A DNA stretch of 64,000 nucleotides from Glandiceps talaboti (lineage: Eukaryota > Hemichordata > Enteropneusta > Spengelidae), in assembly GCF_964340395.1 (NCBI RefSeq), contig NC_135549.1, forward strand, positions 14,377,342 to 14,441,341, in the 5' to 3' direction. Below are positions 52,470 through 63,105 of this stretch, in pieces (within the stretch, counting starts at the first letter, position 1; every line of letters starts with the position of its first letter). A program made the position numbers and the translations under genes. The notes beneath the pieces are model-generated. The model did not search any database and was not told the DNA's origin. It saw only the letters and a list, made by a program, of their open reading frames with translations.

Positions 52470-53171
52470 ATTCATGTTCATGACCATAGATATTCACTTT
52501 CAACTTCAAGTATTGACATGACATGAAATAAAAACTACTCAAAGCTTGTGAGCTATATGTAAATCTGTAGCTAAAACAAAAAAGACATTTTTTAACAGAA
52601 TATCGGCAGTAAATAAAAACAAAAACTGCTTTGAATCTTTGACTAGTTCCATACCTCTGTCGGCTTTTTCAAGAAGTTTAGCTTACGTAATTAAAGAATA
52701 GAAATTCTATTTTAACAATACATGTATGCATCAAAAGGAAGATCTACAATATACAATGTACTATAGGTATTACAGGAGAATACGGTATGAACCATTCCAG
52801 ACATGGTAAATAATGCAAGTTTTATATAGCCTAGTAGGCTAGTAGCTAGTCATGTATGGATTAAACTAACATCTCCCATCATGATTAGCTTTTCCCATAA
52901 TACTCATGTAGTCAAATTGACCGCAGTGATGTTCAACCCACCACAGATAGGTCGATGTCCATCATGAAATCTATCCCTTTGTGATTGGCTACTTCTGTCT
53001 CCTTTGTCAGGTTCGTATAGGTTGTTGATATCCGTTTAAATTGTATGGTTTCATCTCCAAGTTGGTTCTGATCACGTTGTGACAGTCACACTATTGGCAT
53101 CATCTCTCATCATGCTCATGGGTAAATTAAAAAATATCAAGTAAGAATTCATCTTTCTGGCCATGTAAACC

Positions 53172-53233
53172 ACATAAAAAAAGTAAAACAACATTAGGGA
53201 ATACATAAAAAAAGTAAAACAACATTAGGGAAA
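53172..53233. repeat. 31-bp direct tandem duplication
   Basis: Two adjacent copies of ACATAAAAAAAGTAAAACAA followed by CATTAGGGAA, virtually identical, suggesting a recent duplication. Confidence 0.9.
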
Positions 53234-53994
53234 TGCTAGGCGTGGTGGGAGATGATAATTAGTAGATACCAGACTGGGTTGTATATACATACAGTACAAT
53301 ATACTGCTTTGATGTCTCCCTCCCTGCTGAAATCTCCTAAAACTAGGATGATTTCAAATGAATAAATTATCATTAGTGAACAATAATGGAGAGTCGTACC
53401 GTAACTTATATCGCTTGGTTGTAAAAGTAATGTTGAAGACACGGACTTACTTGGGTAATAAACAAAGCTTTCTGTTCATAATGAAAAGATATAAATACAT
53501 GCCCACACTTTACTTAATGAAGCTGAATGTATATATTGCTACGTTGTAACATTATTATTAAGATGAAACATTTGCTGTAAATTGATCCGATGGATGTCAC
53601 AGACTTGTATTTTGGTTCAGTACTAAGGTATTGTAGATTTATAGATGTGCCTATTCTGGGGAAGTGCATCAATTTTATGACGTTATCTATAAAACTTTAT
53701 CGCATCAAAGAAAAATGTAAAATGGCAAGCGTAATATAGCCATGATTGGAATAAAGTTTTAGTAGAGAGACTCAGACATATTTGAATTTAGTGGCAATCT
53801 TGCTGTTGTGGCTGTAGAATACTGAACATACATAGTCAACAGGAAGTTGTAGGAAACTAGAAGCTGTTGAGGTCAAAGGTCATATTCTGACATACTTTGA
53901 ACACGTTTTAGGGTCATGGAAACAGTTGTGTATGTCAAATTGATAATTATGTGAAGTTGCTAGAAGATTTTTTGTGGTTTCCATAGAGTCATAA

Positions 53995-54290
53995 TAATGG
54001 TTGAATGGTTAGAGTAGCCAGCTTAGAATCTGCAGGTTGCAAGTCTGCAAGCCTTGCCACTGCCGTTTGTGTCTGAATGGCTAAAGTCCTTGGACAAGAT
54101 TTGAACAATGATTGTGCCCCCACAGTCAACCCAGCTGTATAATTGGGGACCTGGTAGGATAGAGGTTGCAATGTGAATGCTTTAATCCTATGTGCTTTAT
54201 AGAGGCTACAGTGGATTGTTTACTCCCCAGGGAGTTGAGAAAATATGAAGGGCATTGATCTATGCCAGGGTAATTAATTATCAATTGAGC
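53995..54290 (+). mobile_element. tRNA-derived SINE with a conserved central domain
   Basis: A tRNA-like head has a box A (TGGTTAGAGTAG, about 54,006) and a box B (GGTTGCAAGTCT, about 54,034). The central block follows: AGTCCTTGGACAAGATTTGA (54,086), then CAACCCAGCTGTATAATTGG and GGACCTGGTAGGATAGAGG (to about 54,166). That block resembles the shared central domains of several invertebrate and deuterostome SINE families, recalled from memory. The 3' limit is uncertain. The unit lies about 620 bp upstream of the first PMCA coding exon, probably in a 5' UTR intron. Confidence 0.7.
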
Positions 54291-54539
54291 ACAGTGAGTG
54301 AAAACTCTATAAAAACTAACATTTTACAGTAATTTGATTAAAAGTTTGTTTTCTAAGATGTTCAATATGTTATGTCAATCAGTTAGTTTTAAGGGAAAGG
54401 AATACCAACATACATTTGTTTGATTTAAAATAATTCATTTTGGAGTTGAAATAGTCTTCATGTAGATTTTTTAGTCATGTGTCACACAGGTACATGTAAC
54501 TGTTTTCGAACAGTTTTTCTCACAGATGAGCAACATTTT

Positions 54540-54579
54540 TTGTGGTTTTGTCAATTTTTTTTTTTTTTTTTTTTTTTCA
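54540..54579. repeat. Poly(T) tract
   Basis: A T run of about 22, just upstream of the first PMCA coding exon region. Confidence 0.85.
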
Positions 54580-54910
54580 AAGTAAAAATCAGCACTCAAC
54601 AAATAGAGTTGCCCAAATATAGTAATACAGTATTGAATATATGCAAATCACAATGTCTAGTAACTAGATTAGTTGTCCTAATGTAGTTAGTTTGTTTCTG
54701 AATCTTTCCTCCAGTGAGATATTTGATAATGAAAGGTCGTCATTTCCAGAAGGTAATCTAGATTTATCAGGCAGTGGCACTTATATAGTCTATACAGCAG
54801 TTACGCAATGATGGATGGATTACCATGGTAACAGTGTCTGTGGAAAGTAGATCAATTAATACAAAGTGTTAAACCGATGTGTAATTCTTTCTTTTTTTGT
54901 GTGTTGACAG

Positions 54911-55097
54911 CGGTGGTGAGGTGGTAGGACTGTAACCATGGCAGCAGAGCCACTACCAGAAGAGCAGTATGATTGTACTGTGAATGAGTTGAGGGAGTTG
55001 ATGGAAGTAAGGAGTCATGAAGGAATACAGAAAATCAAGGATAAATATGGAGACGTACATGAAATTTGTAGAAGACTGAAAACTAATCCCAAAGATG
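54911..55097 (+). CDS. ATP2B: PMCA (plasma-membrane Ca2+-ATPase) first coding exon, with 27 nt of 5' UTR
   Basis: This exon starts after a pyrimidine-rich 3' splice site ending TTGACAG at 54,910. The start codon is at 54,938-54,940 in a good animal context (A at -3, G at +4). An in-frame TGA at 54,917-54,919 in the same exon rules out a longer N-terminus from this exon. Coding covers residues 1-53 plus the first base of codon 54, and ends at a GTAAGT donor at 55,098 (phase 1). The protein begins MAAEPLPEEQYD and continues with VNELRELMEVRS and KDKYGDVHEICRRLKTNP. This matches the PMCA family N-terminus (ELRALMELR and YGDVxGIC-KLKTSP in vertebrates as I recall them). The segment is cytosolic. 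The pump exports Ca2+ across the plasma membrane using ATP. Confidence 0.9.
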
Positions 55098-55801
55098 GTA
55101 AGTATATATAGACATCTTAAAGGGGTACAGGCTGTCAGTTTTTACTGTGGTTAGTAATACAAAAAACTTTACATATAACCATGGATAAACTAATCAAATA
55201 TAGTGTGTACAATGATTCATGTAGCCGTGATGTGTCATTTTTTACCAACCATCCAACTCGTGAGTTGTTAATGTAATGACAGGGATTTCCTCAGATTTGT
55301 TGATACTACCAACAATTATGTCATCAAATCTTTCATCTAAATACAATGTACCAGGATTGAGTTATACCAGTATCAAGTAAAGAATGAGTGTGCTTCAGTA
55401 AGTAGAATACAATATAATGTAACACTTCGTAGGCAACAAAAATTGCATCCAAAAACCGTCTAAACTCAACCTGTGCTCCTTTAAAAATGTGACCTTTTGT
55501 TCTCTCTACCTGATTCATCATGTTAGAAGCTCAAAATGGTTGTCATACAGTAGTAGCATTGCAGACAAGATGTAGTGTTTAAAAAAAAAAAGGTTTTCTT
55601 TTCCTGCTTTACTAGTGTGGTTTGTGGTTTTTCTTCTTCTTTGATAGCAATAATAAAGTCATACTTTTTATCACCTAAAGGAAATCATAAGCTACTTTAT
55701 CCAAGATAAGATTTTTTTTTTAGATTGTGTAACAGGATCAGTTCTAAAAGACTTCTTTGATTGAAATTTGATTTTAGTCGTAGGTAGTTTGATACCTGGT
55801 T

Positions 55802-55843
55802 GACCTTCCGTGACCTTCTGTGACCTTCCGTGACCTTCCGTGA
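55802..55843. repeat. 11-bp tandem repeat in PMCA intron 1
   Basis: Four copies of GACCTTCCGTG, one with a C-to-T change. Confidence 0.95.
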
Positions 55844-56587
55844 TAGATCTGATAGGCTAGTAAAACCATCAACTAATTTGTCTGAAATGCTGCAGATTTA
55901 GAAATTTTGACAGAAATCTTGTCACTTGCATCATTTTTTTTACTGTGACCCCTATTACCAAACATCACAAAGATTTAGATCTGTCAGGTTTAGAGAGATT
56001 CATTATCTATAATGGATATGAGATTTCACTGTGGTTTACAAATAAAATCATGGCAAAAAGTCAGTAACCTCGGAGTAAAGAAGTATGGCAGTGTTTATTA
56101 TGTTTTTAAAGCAGTTTTTATCTACCATCTGTGTGAAAAGGATAGCAACGTATCATCACATCATTATTTGTATGAATTGTAGACCAGATATGTCTTTTGG
56201 CAAGTGAGCCAGATGTTTATATTTCATTTCTAATTAGGCTATTCTGCTGTAGTGTTTGACGGTAAACTTAGTGAAACTTAGTGACAGGTACAATGTATAT
56301 GAGGGTGTGTAAGGTCAGCGCCAACTCAAGATGTGCTAATGTTGGTAACAGCAATTCCGTGACAACCAGCATTTTTATCCCACGTGTCAAAGAATACTAT
56401 AATCAAATTGTGTCAACATACTGGCACCATTTAAAACTGTATTAACGTATTTACCAAATCATTGCTATTTACAAAAAACAAAACTTACACATGTACTGTA
56501 CCAGATATAAAGAAATATCACAGATGTGAACATTCATATATTGTCACCAGTACTAATTGATAACGTGATACAGCCATCCTTGTCGGC

Positions 56588-56597
56588 CATCCATCCA

Positions 56598-56656
<59 letters not shown>

Positions 56657-56686
56657 GTCTCTCTGTCTGTTTGTTTGTTTGTTTGT
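56588..56686. repeat. (GTCT)n/(GTTT)n microsatellite in PMCA intron 1
   Basis: A CCAT lead-in, then GTCT units passing into GTTT units. Confidence 0.95.
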
Positions 56687-56987
56687 TTTTCCCCTTCTCA
56701 TTAATTTCTTTGTTTTTTTGTGTTTGTTTAATAAAACAATTAAGCATCAACATATCAAGTGACTTCTATATGTGATTTCCTAGCTACATTCAGACAGTTA
56801 CTTCAATTATGCTAGTCAATATTTGACAGTAGTCAATGATATGGACACAGATGGAAACTGTTCTGTCTAAACATTTACATTCCTAGTAATATCCACTTGA
56901 CAGCAATATATCAGTCCTGGAGTATGAGGTACATGACTGATGCATTTTTCTGTAGCTGTCAGTAGAATTCCCAGCTTTACAAAAATT

Positions 56988-57450
56988 TGAATGGTATGAC
57001 CTAGATTTTGCAAGACATAACCTAGATTTTGCATGACATAGCCTAATTTTGCAAGACATAACGTGATTAAGCATGACATAATCTTATTTTGCATGGCATA
57101 ACCTAGTTTTCGATTTTGCACATTAACTAGATTTTCAATGACATTACCAAAATTTCATCTGACATTACCAAAATTTTGTATGACATGACCTAGATTTTGC
57201 ACGACATGACATAATTTTACATGACTTTGCATGTCATTACCTGGATTTTGCATGATATGACCTAATTTTACATGGCATTACCAATATTTTGCATGACCTG
57301 ATATACATTTTGCATGACTTGACCTAAGTTTGCATGATATTACCAAGATTTTGCATGACATGACCTAATTTGGCACGACCTTGCCTTGATATTGCATGAC
57401 ACAAGCCCCAATTCTGATTAACACTGCCAATAGTTTGCAAGACATGAAGA
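56988..57450. repeat. Degenerate roughly 20-bp minisatellite in PMCA intron 1
   Basis: About twenty loosely conserved copies of a motif like TTTTGCATGACATGACCTAG, with variable spacing. It is followed by a small hairpin (GATAGG and CCTATC arms) at about 57,479-57,541. Confidence 0.8.
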
Positions 57451-57872
57451 GCATTTTCAACTTAGACAGTGAAATACGGTCATGGCTGGCGTACCGATAG
57501 GCTCCATGTGGAAGCAACGCCTATCAGAGTCCCACCCATGATACATACTTTGCAGTCAAGTTTCTACATGTATGAGGGGCATAAAAAGTAGCTTTGCTAT
57601 TTTTTGATATCATTGGCCATGTATATACAGTAATGGATCCATTGCTATGGTCTTTTTTGTATCATAATGATATACAAACCTTCATACATACACATCAAAT
57701 ACGACTTTTTTTTTCTTTTTTCTTTTTTTTATAGGAATTTTCCAGTTTAAACACAAATTTGTAGTAAAATGAGAGTTTTTTTAAGTCCTGTATGATCTGT
57801 TCAGCATTTAGGAATCATAATACTGTTAAGCTGATATAAGAAATTGATTTTTTTTTTTGGTAAAATTTACAG

Positions 57873-58064
57873 GTGTAGTGGCTACAAAAGTGGAACTCGA
57901 CCGACGACGGCAGGCTTTTGGTGCCAATGAGATTCCACCAAAAGCACCTAAAAGTTTCCTGAGATTGGTATGGGAAGCACTTCAAGATACCACTTTAATT
58001 ATTCTAGAAATAGCAGCAATTATTTCATTAGGCTTAAGTTTTTACCACCCACCAGATGAAGATG
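57873..58064 (+). CDS. ATP2B: PMCA coding exon 2 (N-domain helix and TM1)
   Basis: The exon is bounded by TTTACAG before 57,873 and GTAAGT after 58,064. It is 192 nt long, exactly 64 codons, phase 1 at both ends, covering about residues 54-118. It encodes the [20 protein letters not shown] stretch (about residues 61-80), which resembles the ERRxxFGxNxIPPKKPK box of PMCAs. It then encodes [20 protein letters not shown] (about 85-104) and SLGLSFY, which is transmembrane helix 1 and nearly identical in animal PMCAs. The acidic DED before the donor begins the short extracellular TM1-TM2 loop. Family assignment is very secure here. The isoform number cannot be given, because invertebrates usually have a single PMCA gene. 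Confidence 0.95.
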
Positions 58065-58593
58065 GTAAGTTATATCCCAATATATCAATATGTGGAATTA
58101 GTTAATCTCTGTTCGATATCATTTGGGTTTTGCTAACGAAATTATGAATGACATTTGGGACCTTGTCATCAGTATTTATGAAGTGAAACCATCTCATTGA
58201 AGATTTAGATAAAAAGTTTTTGAAATTATTAGAAAATATGTAGTTCGATGTAGACTGTAAGATTTGTTGTATAATGCAGCCCAATTGAGCTTCTCAACTG
58301 CAACAAGTCAAACTTGATCTCGGTAATGGTGATGACCTGACTAGAGGCTTCCCATAAACTCTTGCAGGAAATTCCCAAAATGGCTGAACACATGTCAAGT
58401 ACAGTATGACTTCTTTACAATAATTCAAACTTGTGTAAGTTACTAAGGTGCTGTTGTATGACCCAAAATCATAGACAAGTTGATAGCAGTCATTAATACT
58501 GCCATCAACTAAAGAAGTATACAAGTTGAAACTAGCCGGATTGGATTTTTCACTAACTGTTCATTCTATTCTCAATTACCTTTGGTGTTGCAG
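58065..58593 (+). other. PMCA intron 2 (phase 1)
   Basis: A short, 529-bp intron with a GTAAGT donor and a GTTGCAG acceptor. I see no repeat array or other feature in it. Confidence 0.85.
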
Positions 58594-58836
58594 GAGAGGA
58601 GGGAGGAGAACCAGGTGAATCAGAAGCCAGCTGGATAGAAGCTGTAGCTATTTTAGTAGCTGTCATTTTAGTAGTTTTTGTAACAGCCTTTAATGACTGG
58701 AATAAAGAAAGAAAATTTCGAGGTCTTCAAGATAGGATAGAACAAGAACAAAACTTTGCTGTGATACGAGATGGTGTTGGAGAACAAATTAATAACAAAG
58801 AAATTGTTGTTGGCGATATATGTCAAGTCAAGTATG
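58594..58836 (+). CDS. ATP2B: PMCA coding exon 3 (TM1-TM2 loop, TM2, start of actuator domain)
   Basis: The acceptor is TGTTGCAG before 58,594 and the donor is GTGAGT after 58,836. The length is 243 nt (81 codons), phase 1 to phase 1, about residues 118-199. In order it encodes a Gly/Glu-rich extracellular loop (EEGGEPGES), TM2 ([20 protein letters not shown], about 130-149), the cytosolic [14 protein letters not shown] box (about 150-163), [14 protein letters not shown], and [17 protein letters not shown] at the start of the actuator (A) domain. The FNDW-KE--FRGLQ-RIE-EQ order is diagnostic of PMCA. The gene is intact here with no stop or frameshift. A long (CA)n tract begins about 40 bp past the donor. 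Confidence 0.95.
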
Positions 58837-58876
58837 GTGAGTGTCAAAGTCAAAGTGACCTTCATGTTCCAATCAC

Positions 58877-58898
58877 CCACACGCACACATACACATAC

Positions 58899-58960
<62 letters not shown>

Positions 58961-58978
58961 ACACGCACACATACACAT

Positions 58979-59040
<62 letters not shown>
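58877..59040. repeat. (CA)n microsatellite close to the exon 3 donor
   Basis: About 160 bp of CA with CACATA/CACGCA interruptions near 58,953-58,985, starting about 40 bp after the GTGAGT donor. Confidence 0.97.
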
Positions 59041-59042
<2 letters not shown>

Positions 59043-59289
59043 ATGTGAGTAACACCTATATTGAAAAAAAACAACCAAAAAACCCAATCTCATGAGTCAA
59101 AGACTTATACATATGTACATTCGAATGTCAAGGTCAGTCAGGGACCCCTATGTAAAGAAAATAACTTATCATTATATTGCCATTACCCACAGATTTGAAA
59201 CAAATGGAAGTGTAGATAAATACAGTTCTCGGAAAGTGTATTTCTATGAAGTAAAAAGAGCAGATATGAAATATGAAATAAGAAGTCGT

Positions 59290-59672
59290 GGTTACCCAGC
59301 CTCTCGCTGCTGGGGGCTCTGCCCATGCCCCCTTCTCCCCCCTCCCCTCCCCGATATATATCTGTTGTAATTGTATGGATAACATGTCAAATAAGTCAGT
59401 ACTCTTTCTGTAAACTTTGTCCAATTCTTCCATGCCCCCTCCCCCCCCCCACCCTCCACCACCACCACCACCACCATGAGAGTGTCTGGGGAAATGAGAT
59501 TCCAACTATCCCGCACAGGAAGTAGCCCCTGGAGCAATGCATCATGGTTTGTCTTGTAGGCAGAACCCCAGCGGCGAGAGGCTGGGTAACCGAGACTATG
59601 TAAAGAGAAGAATTGGACAAAGTTTACAGAAAGAGTACTGACTTATATGACATGTTATCCATACAATTACAA
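59290..59672. repeat. Interleaved inverted repeat A-B-A'-B' in PMCA intron 3
   Basis: Arm A (59,290-59,323, GGTTACCCAGCCTCTCGCTG...) is the reverse complement of A' (59,559-59,591) with about three differences. Arm B (59,365-59,430, TTGTAATTGTATGGATAACA...) is the reverse complement of B' (59,607-59,672) with one mismatch in 66. The order A, B, A', B' means the pairings cross rather than nest. Between the arms are C-rich and (CCA)n stretches. Confidence 0.9.
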
Positions 59673-59831
59673 CGTATATATTGTTTACAAAAGATACATG
59701 CATTGCTGAATGATTTCAACTCACATAATAGATGAAAAGAAAGTAGCATATCACTAGGGGGGAAATCCTTTAACCTTTGACCTTGCTGATTGAAAAGAAC
59801 TTATCATCTGTTTGTTTGTTATTTCTTTCAG

Positions 59832-59957
59832 GTGATTTACTTCCAGCTGATGGTATCATTATACAGAGTAATGATTTGAAAATTGATGAGAGTTCACTTA
59901 CAGGAGAGTCAGATCAGGTCAAGAAGGGCATCGACCGAGATCTCCATTTACTGTCAG
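59832..59957 (+). CDS. ATP2B: PMCA coding exon 4 (actuator domain with TGES)
   Basis: The acceptor is TTTCTTTCAG before 59,832 and the donor is GTAATG after 59,957. The length is 126 nt (42 codons), phase 1 to phase 1, about residues 199-241. It encodes [20 protein letters not shown] followed by [13 protein letters not shown] and LHLLSG. The TGES motif (residues 222-225) is the signature of the P-type ATPase actuator domain, whose Glu positions the water that dephosphorylates the aspartyl-phosphate intermediate. DLLPADG is the other conserved P2-type A-domain box. All key residues are present. Confidence 0.95.
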
Positions 59958-62644
59958 GTAATGTCACATATGATGGTCAAATTTACCTCATTTTATATAA
60001 TACTAAGCTTTATTTGTTGCAGATATTTACTCTATACATAACTGTAAAAGAACTCAGAATGTATGTCACATGAAGATTTGATTTGCTGTCATCGGGTGAA
60101 CTTGTGGTAGATAAAAGAAATGAATAATTTACGAAAAAATATGTGTACGAATTTATGAAACAGTGGAACTTTAAAATGAGTTGGGTTTTTTCAAAAGAAT
60201 GATTATGTCTCTGATAGGAAGACAATGTCATCATTAATTAAGAGAAAATGTCGATGTAATAAAAACGCAGAGACTGCATATTATACTTAACTAGCCTACG
60301 TGGAATTAAGAATTGCAACTTTTGAAGTGTACACTCTACTTTTGTCAATAATCTCGTCAATTTCATTGTTGAATTATAGTTACTGTAGCTGTAGATTTTT
60401 ATGAGTTTATGGTTTTGTTATTTGTTTCTTTTGCATTTGGTATCCATGTTGTTGTTTTTTTTGTTGCCGTTTCTCAGTTTTAGAGATTTTTTGTATGCAC
60501 ATATTTTCTTCCTGTAAGTCCTGTCTTTTTCTATAAAGGGTGCTAGCTTTTTCATTCATGCAGGATTCGGTCCACTCCCCTCACTTGCGCTACTGTGGGT
60601 AACATTTCTATCATTCTTATGCATCATAATCCTTCTGTCTCTGACACAACAAACCTATCAACTTTCTTTCCAAGTTTTTCAGTGAACAATTTTCTGTGAA
60701 GCACTGTGAAGTTCTTGGTATATTTTCATCATGTGTTGTCGATATAATTTATGGCAGTTGGGGGGTGGGTGATGGTGGAGGGGGGGGAGTCATTCAAAAT
60801 TTATGGAAAGTTAGAAGTGAGATTTTTTCTCAAAAAAAAATCGAGTGATAATAAATTATGCTCACTACACTTGAACTGAAAATGTTGTCAAAAATGATCA
60901 ATCAATTTTTGAAAAATTAATGAAAAAAATATGAATGCACAATTTCAAAAGGTGCCTGTGTGAAATCGTGTCAAGAACTTGGACAGTGTTTTACATCCAT
61001 ATTCTTTTTCGTAGCTTTAGTCATTTGCAATTGTGTTTTCTGTCCACTCTGAAGTGTCTAAGATCTGTTGTTGTGACTGTTTCTCTATTATGTGCCTGTA
61101 TGCATGTGTGTTGTTGTGAAGTAGCTTATTTCTATCTCTTGCTTGTTTGTTCCTTTTGTTCATTGTGTGCAAATTTCATGAATATTGTAAAATTGTTCCA
61201 CTTTTTGTGTAATATTTATTCAAAAACAATCCTTTATACTGGATTGTACTTAGTAGTGATAGACCTGCATCTTGTGTTGTATGTTTGTCTGTGTACTATT
61301 CAGGTAATGTGAATTGTCAATACCCAACACTGTTCGACACGCAATAAAAATATGGAAACTCAAAGTGTAAAAATTTTACAGTTATGTTTTCACACAGAAA
61401 TTTTGATGTGAATGTAAAACATAAGATCATTTCTCTGATTCCAGGCTAAAATGGAATTTAAAAACTCCAAAAAAGTTTCATAAATCCAAAAATTTCTATT
61501 TAACAAATATGGACAGAAACAGTGTCGTGTACAGAGGAAATTTGTTGAGCCAAAATTTCGTATCTGTGTGTACGTCTATTTATTTGTCTGTCAATTCACT
61601 AATCTTGTGGATTACTTGGTAAGCTTCCATGACGTGGCCTTTAATTCTTTCCGGCAGTTTTGGGGCACTGCACTATTTTCTTTGAAAGTGCAAATGATAG
61701 TATACCGACAGCAGTTTTATTTAGTTTCCATCAAATTGGATGATAGTGCCATTTTGTCGTAAAACACAGCACAGATATGCATGGCATTACCTGACTTAAG
61801 TTCATGAATACCAAATCAGAATTGAAAATTTGTGAAAATTTTAGATGCTGGTAATTCTAGAAGACATATGGTAATGTTGTATGGTTGAAAAGTGCACTAT
61901 GAAGTGATCAGAATGTATCTGTAAAATATATTTTGTTTGCTCTGTGGATTATGAAAATTTTTGGTGTAAATTTTACAATTGCTGCATATGGTCAGATTTA
62001 CCCAAAGTCTGCAATGCAGCAAAGTACACCATTCATAAAACAACATTCACGTTCACATCACATCACAGTACTTTCTCTTCAACAGCTGTATGGATGGTAT
62101 ATTGATACCGGTATTTTAGGCAGACAATGTCAGTTGATAACACGAAGAAATTAAATACTGTTGTATAGAAATCAAAGCATATGGCCAGACTTACCCTGAG
62201 TCTGTTCATGCTGTAAATAGACCAACAACATAAGGACACAGCTTTATGTCCTGGTATATGTTTGGGCAGTGAAAAGAAGAATCAAAACTAACATATACAC
62301 ACTATGATCGTGAAAAAAAATTAACATGTTTTATGTACGTTGGTTTCTGTTTGTAATTGTTTGTGATTCCTTGAATTAGCAAATCAAAAGTATGCAAATT
62401 TAGTGAGGATCTCTTTTCATGGATTTTGAAAGAAATACCCTGCATGAAAAATCTCTGTTATCCTTCCCCATCAGTATTCATTTGTTTATCTGTTGTTGTG
62501 AAATGTACATGTATTACAGTTCTAAGTAAAAAAAGATGTCTTTTGTCAAAGGAAATCATGCAGAAAATACTTGTAGCCTCTCTCAGTGTACAAACATTGT
62601 ACACAGGTCTGTTTCATAGTGTTATTTTGTTGTCATGGATACAG
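59958..62644 (+). other. PMCA intron 4 (phase 1)
   Basis: A 2.7-kb intron. The only feature seen is a G-rich stretch near 60,758-60,790. Open frames inside it (for example 60,935-61,312) look like AT-rich chance ORFs with no recognisable protein. Confidence 0.8.
60758..60790. repeat. G-rich tract in PMCA intron 4
   Basis: It contains runs of six and nine G plus shorter runs within about 35 bp, which could fold as a G-quadruplex in DNA or pre-mRNA. Confidence 0.7.
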
Positions 62645-62803
62645 GTACACATGTGATGGAAGGAAGTGGCAAGATGGTTGTGACTGCTGTTGGATTGAAT
62701 TCCCAGTCTGGTATCATCTTTGCTTTACTGGGTGCTACTGAAGAAGTTGACGACAAGGACAAGAAGAAGAAGAAGAAAGATAAAGATGCTGATAAAGATG
62801 GTG
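62645..62803 (+). CDS. ATP2B: PMCA coding exon 5 (end of A domain and lysine-rich linker)
   Basis: The acceptor is GGATACAG before 62,645 and the best donor is GTGAGT after 62,803. The length is 159 nt (53 codons), phase 1, about residues 241-294. It encodes [20 protein letters not shown] and [11 protein letters not shown] (about 241-271), the PMCA box following LLSG. It ends with [16 protein letters not shown] (about 273-288), the strongly charged start of the loop between the A domain and TM3. In vertebrate PMCAs this region binds acidic phospholipids and is where alternative splicing site A lies; that role here is inference. A second in-frame donor three bases earlier (after 62,800) would drop one Gly. 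No later exon was recognised before the window ends. Confidence 0.93.
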
Positions 62804-62965
62804 GTGAGTATTTCTTATACTATCTATCTTTAGTGATACAAAGAAATTCAGAATTTGTTACCATGGCAATCACTGTGCAGTGCCCAGGTACTCAAGGAAA
62901 ACCTGTGTTCAGTAGAGTCAAATTGAACAACACTCTCGGTGTACAGACTTGGTTCATTTAATCAA

Positions 62966-63040
62966 ACCCAGCTGGCAGTGCGTGGGTTGAAGCCCAGAAT
63001 GCAACTGGTAAGAGGCAAATAAGCTAACCACTTTGCCTAC
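62966..63040 (-). mobile_element. tRNA-derived SINE head, minus strand, in PMCA intron 5
   Basis: Read on the minus strand: GGCAAAGTGGTTAGCTTATT as box A (63,014-63,035 region), TTGCCTCTTACCAG, then box B GGGCTTCAACCC (about 62,983-62,995) and CCAGCTGGGTTTG. This is the usual layout of tRNA-derived SINE heads. The body is short or missing. Confidence 0.55.
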
Positions 63041-63105
63041 AAGAACCTGCATGTACAAGTACAAGTTTATGGTTGCATGTAAACACTGCAGCGACTAGAT
63101 ATTGA

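Larger units (their letters stand above)
55098..57872 (+). other. PMCA intron 1 (phase 1)
   Basis: This is 2.8 kb between GTAAGT and a T-rich acceptor. It holds an 11-bp tandem repeat, a (GTCT)n tract, a roughly 20-bp degenerate minisatellite and a small hairpin (listed separately). I see no coding sequence or RNA gene in it. Confidence 0.85.
58837..59831 (+). other. PMCA intron 3 (phase 1)
   Basis: A 995-bp intron of which more than half is repeat: a (CA)n tract near the donor, then an interleaved A-B-A'-B' inverted repeat with C-rich and (CCA)n stretches between the arms. The remaining sequence shows nothing recognisable. Confidence 0.85.

Noticed and set aside
60540-60600. Possible tRNA-like box B (GGATTCGGTCC) in PMCA intron 4
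   Set aside because: No convincing box A, clover-leaf or SINE body around it.
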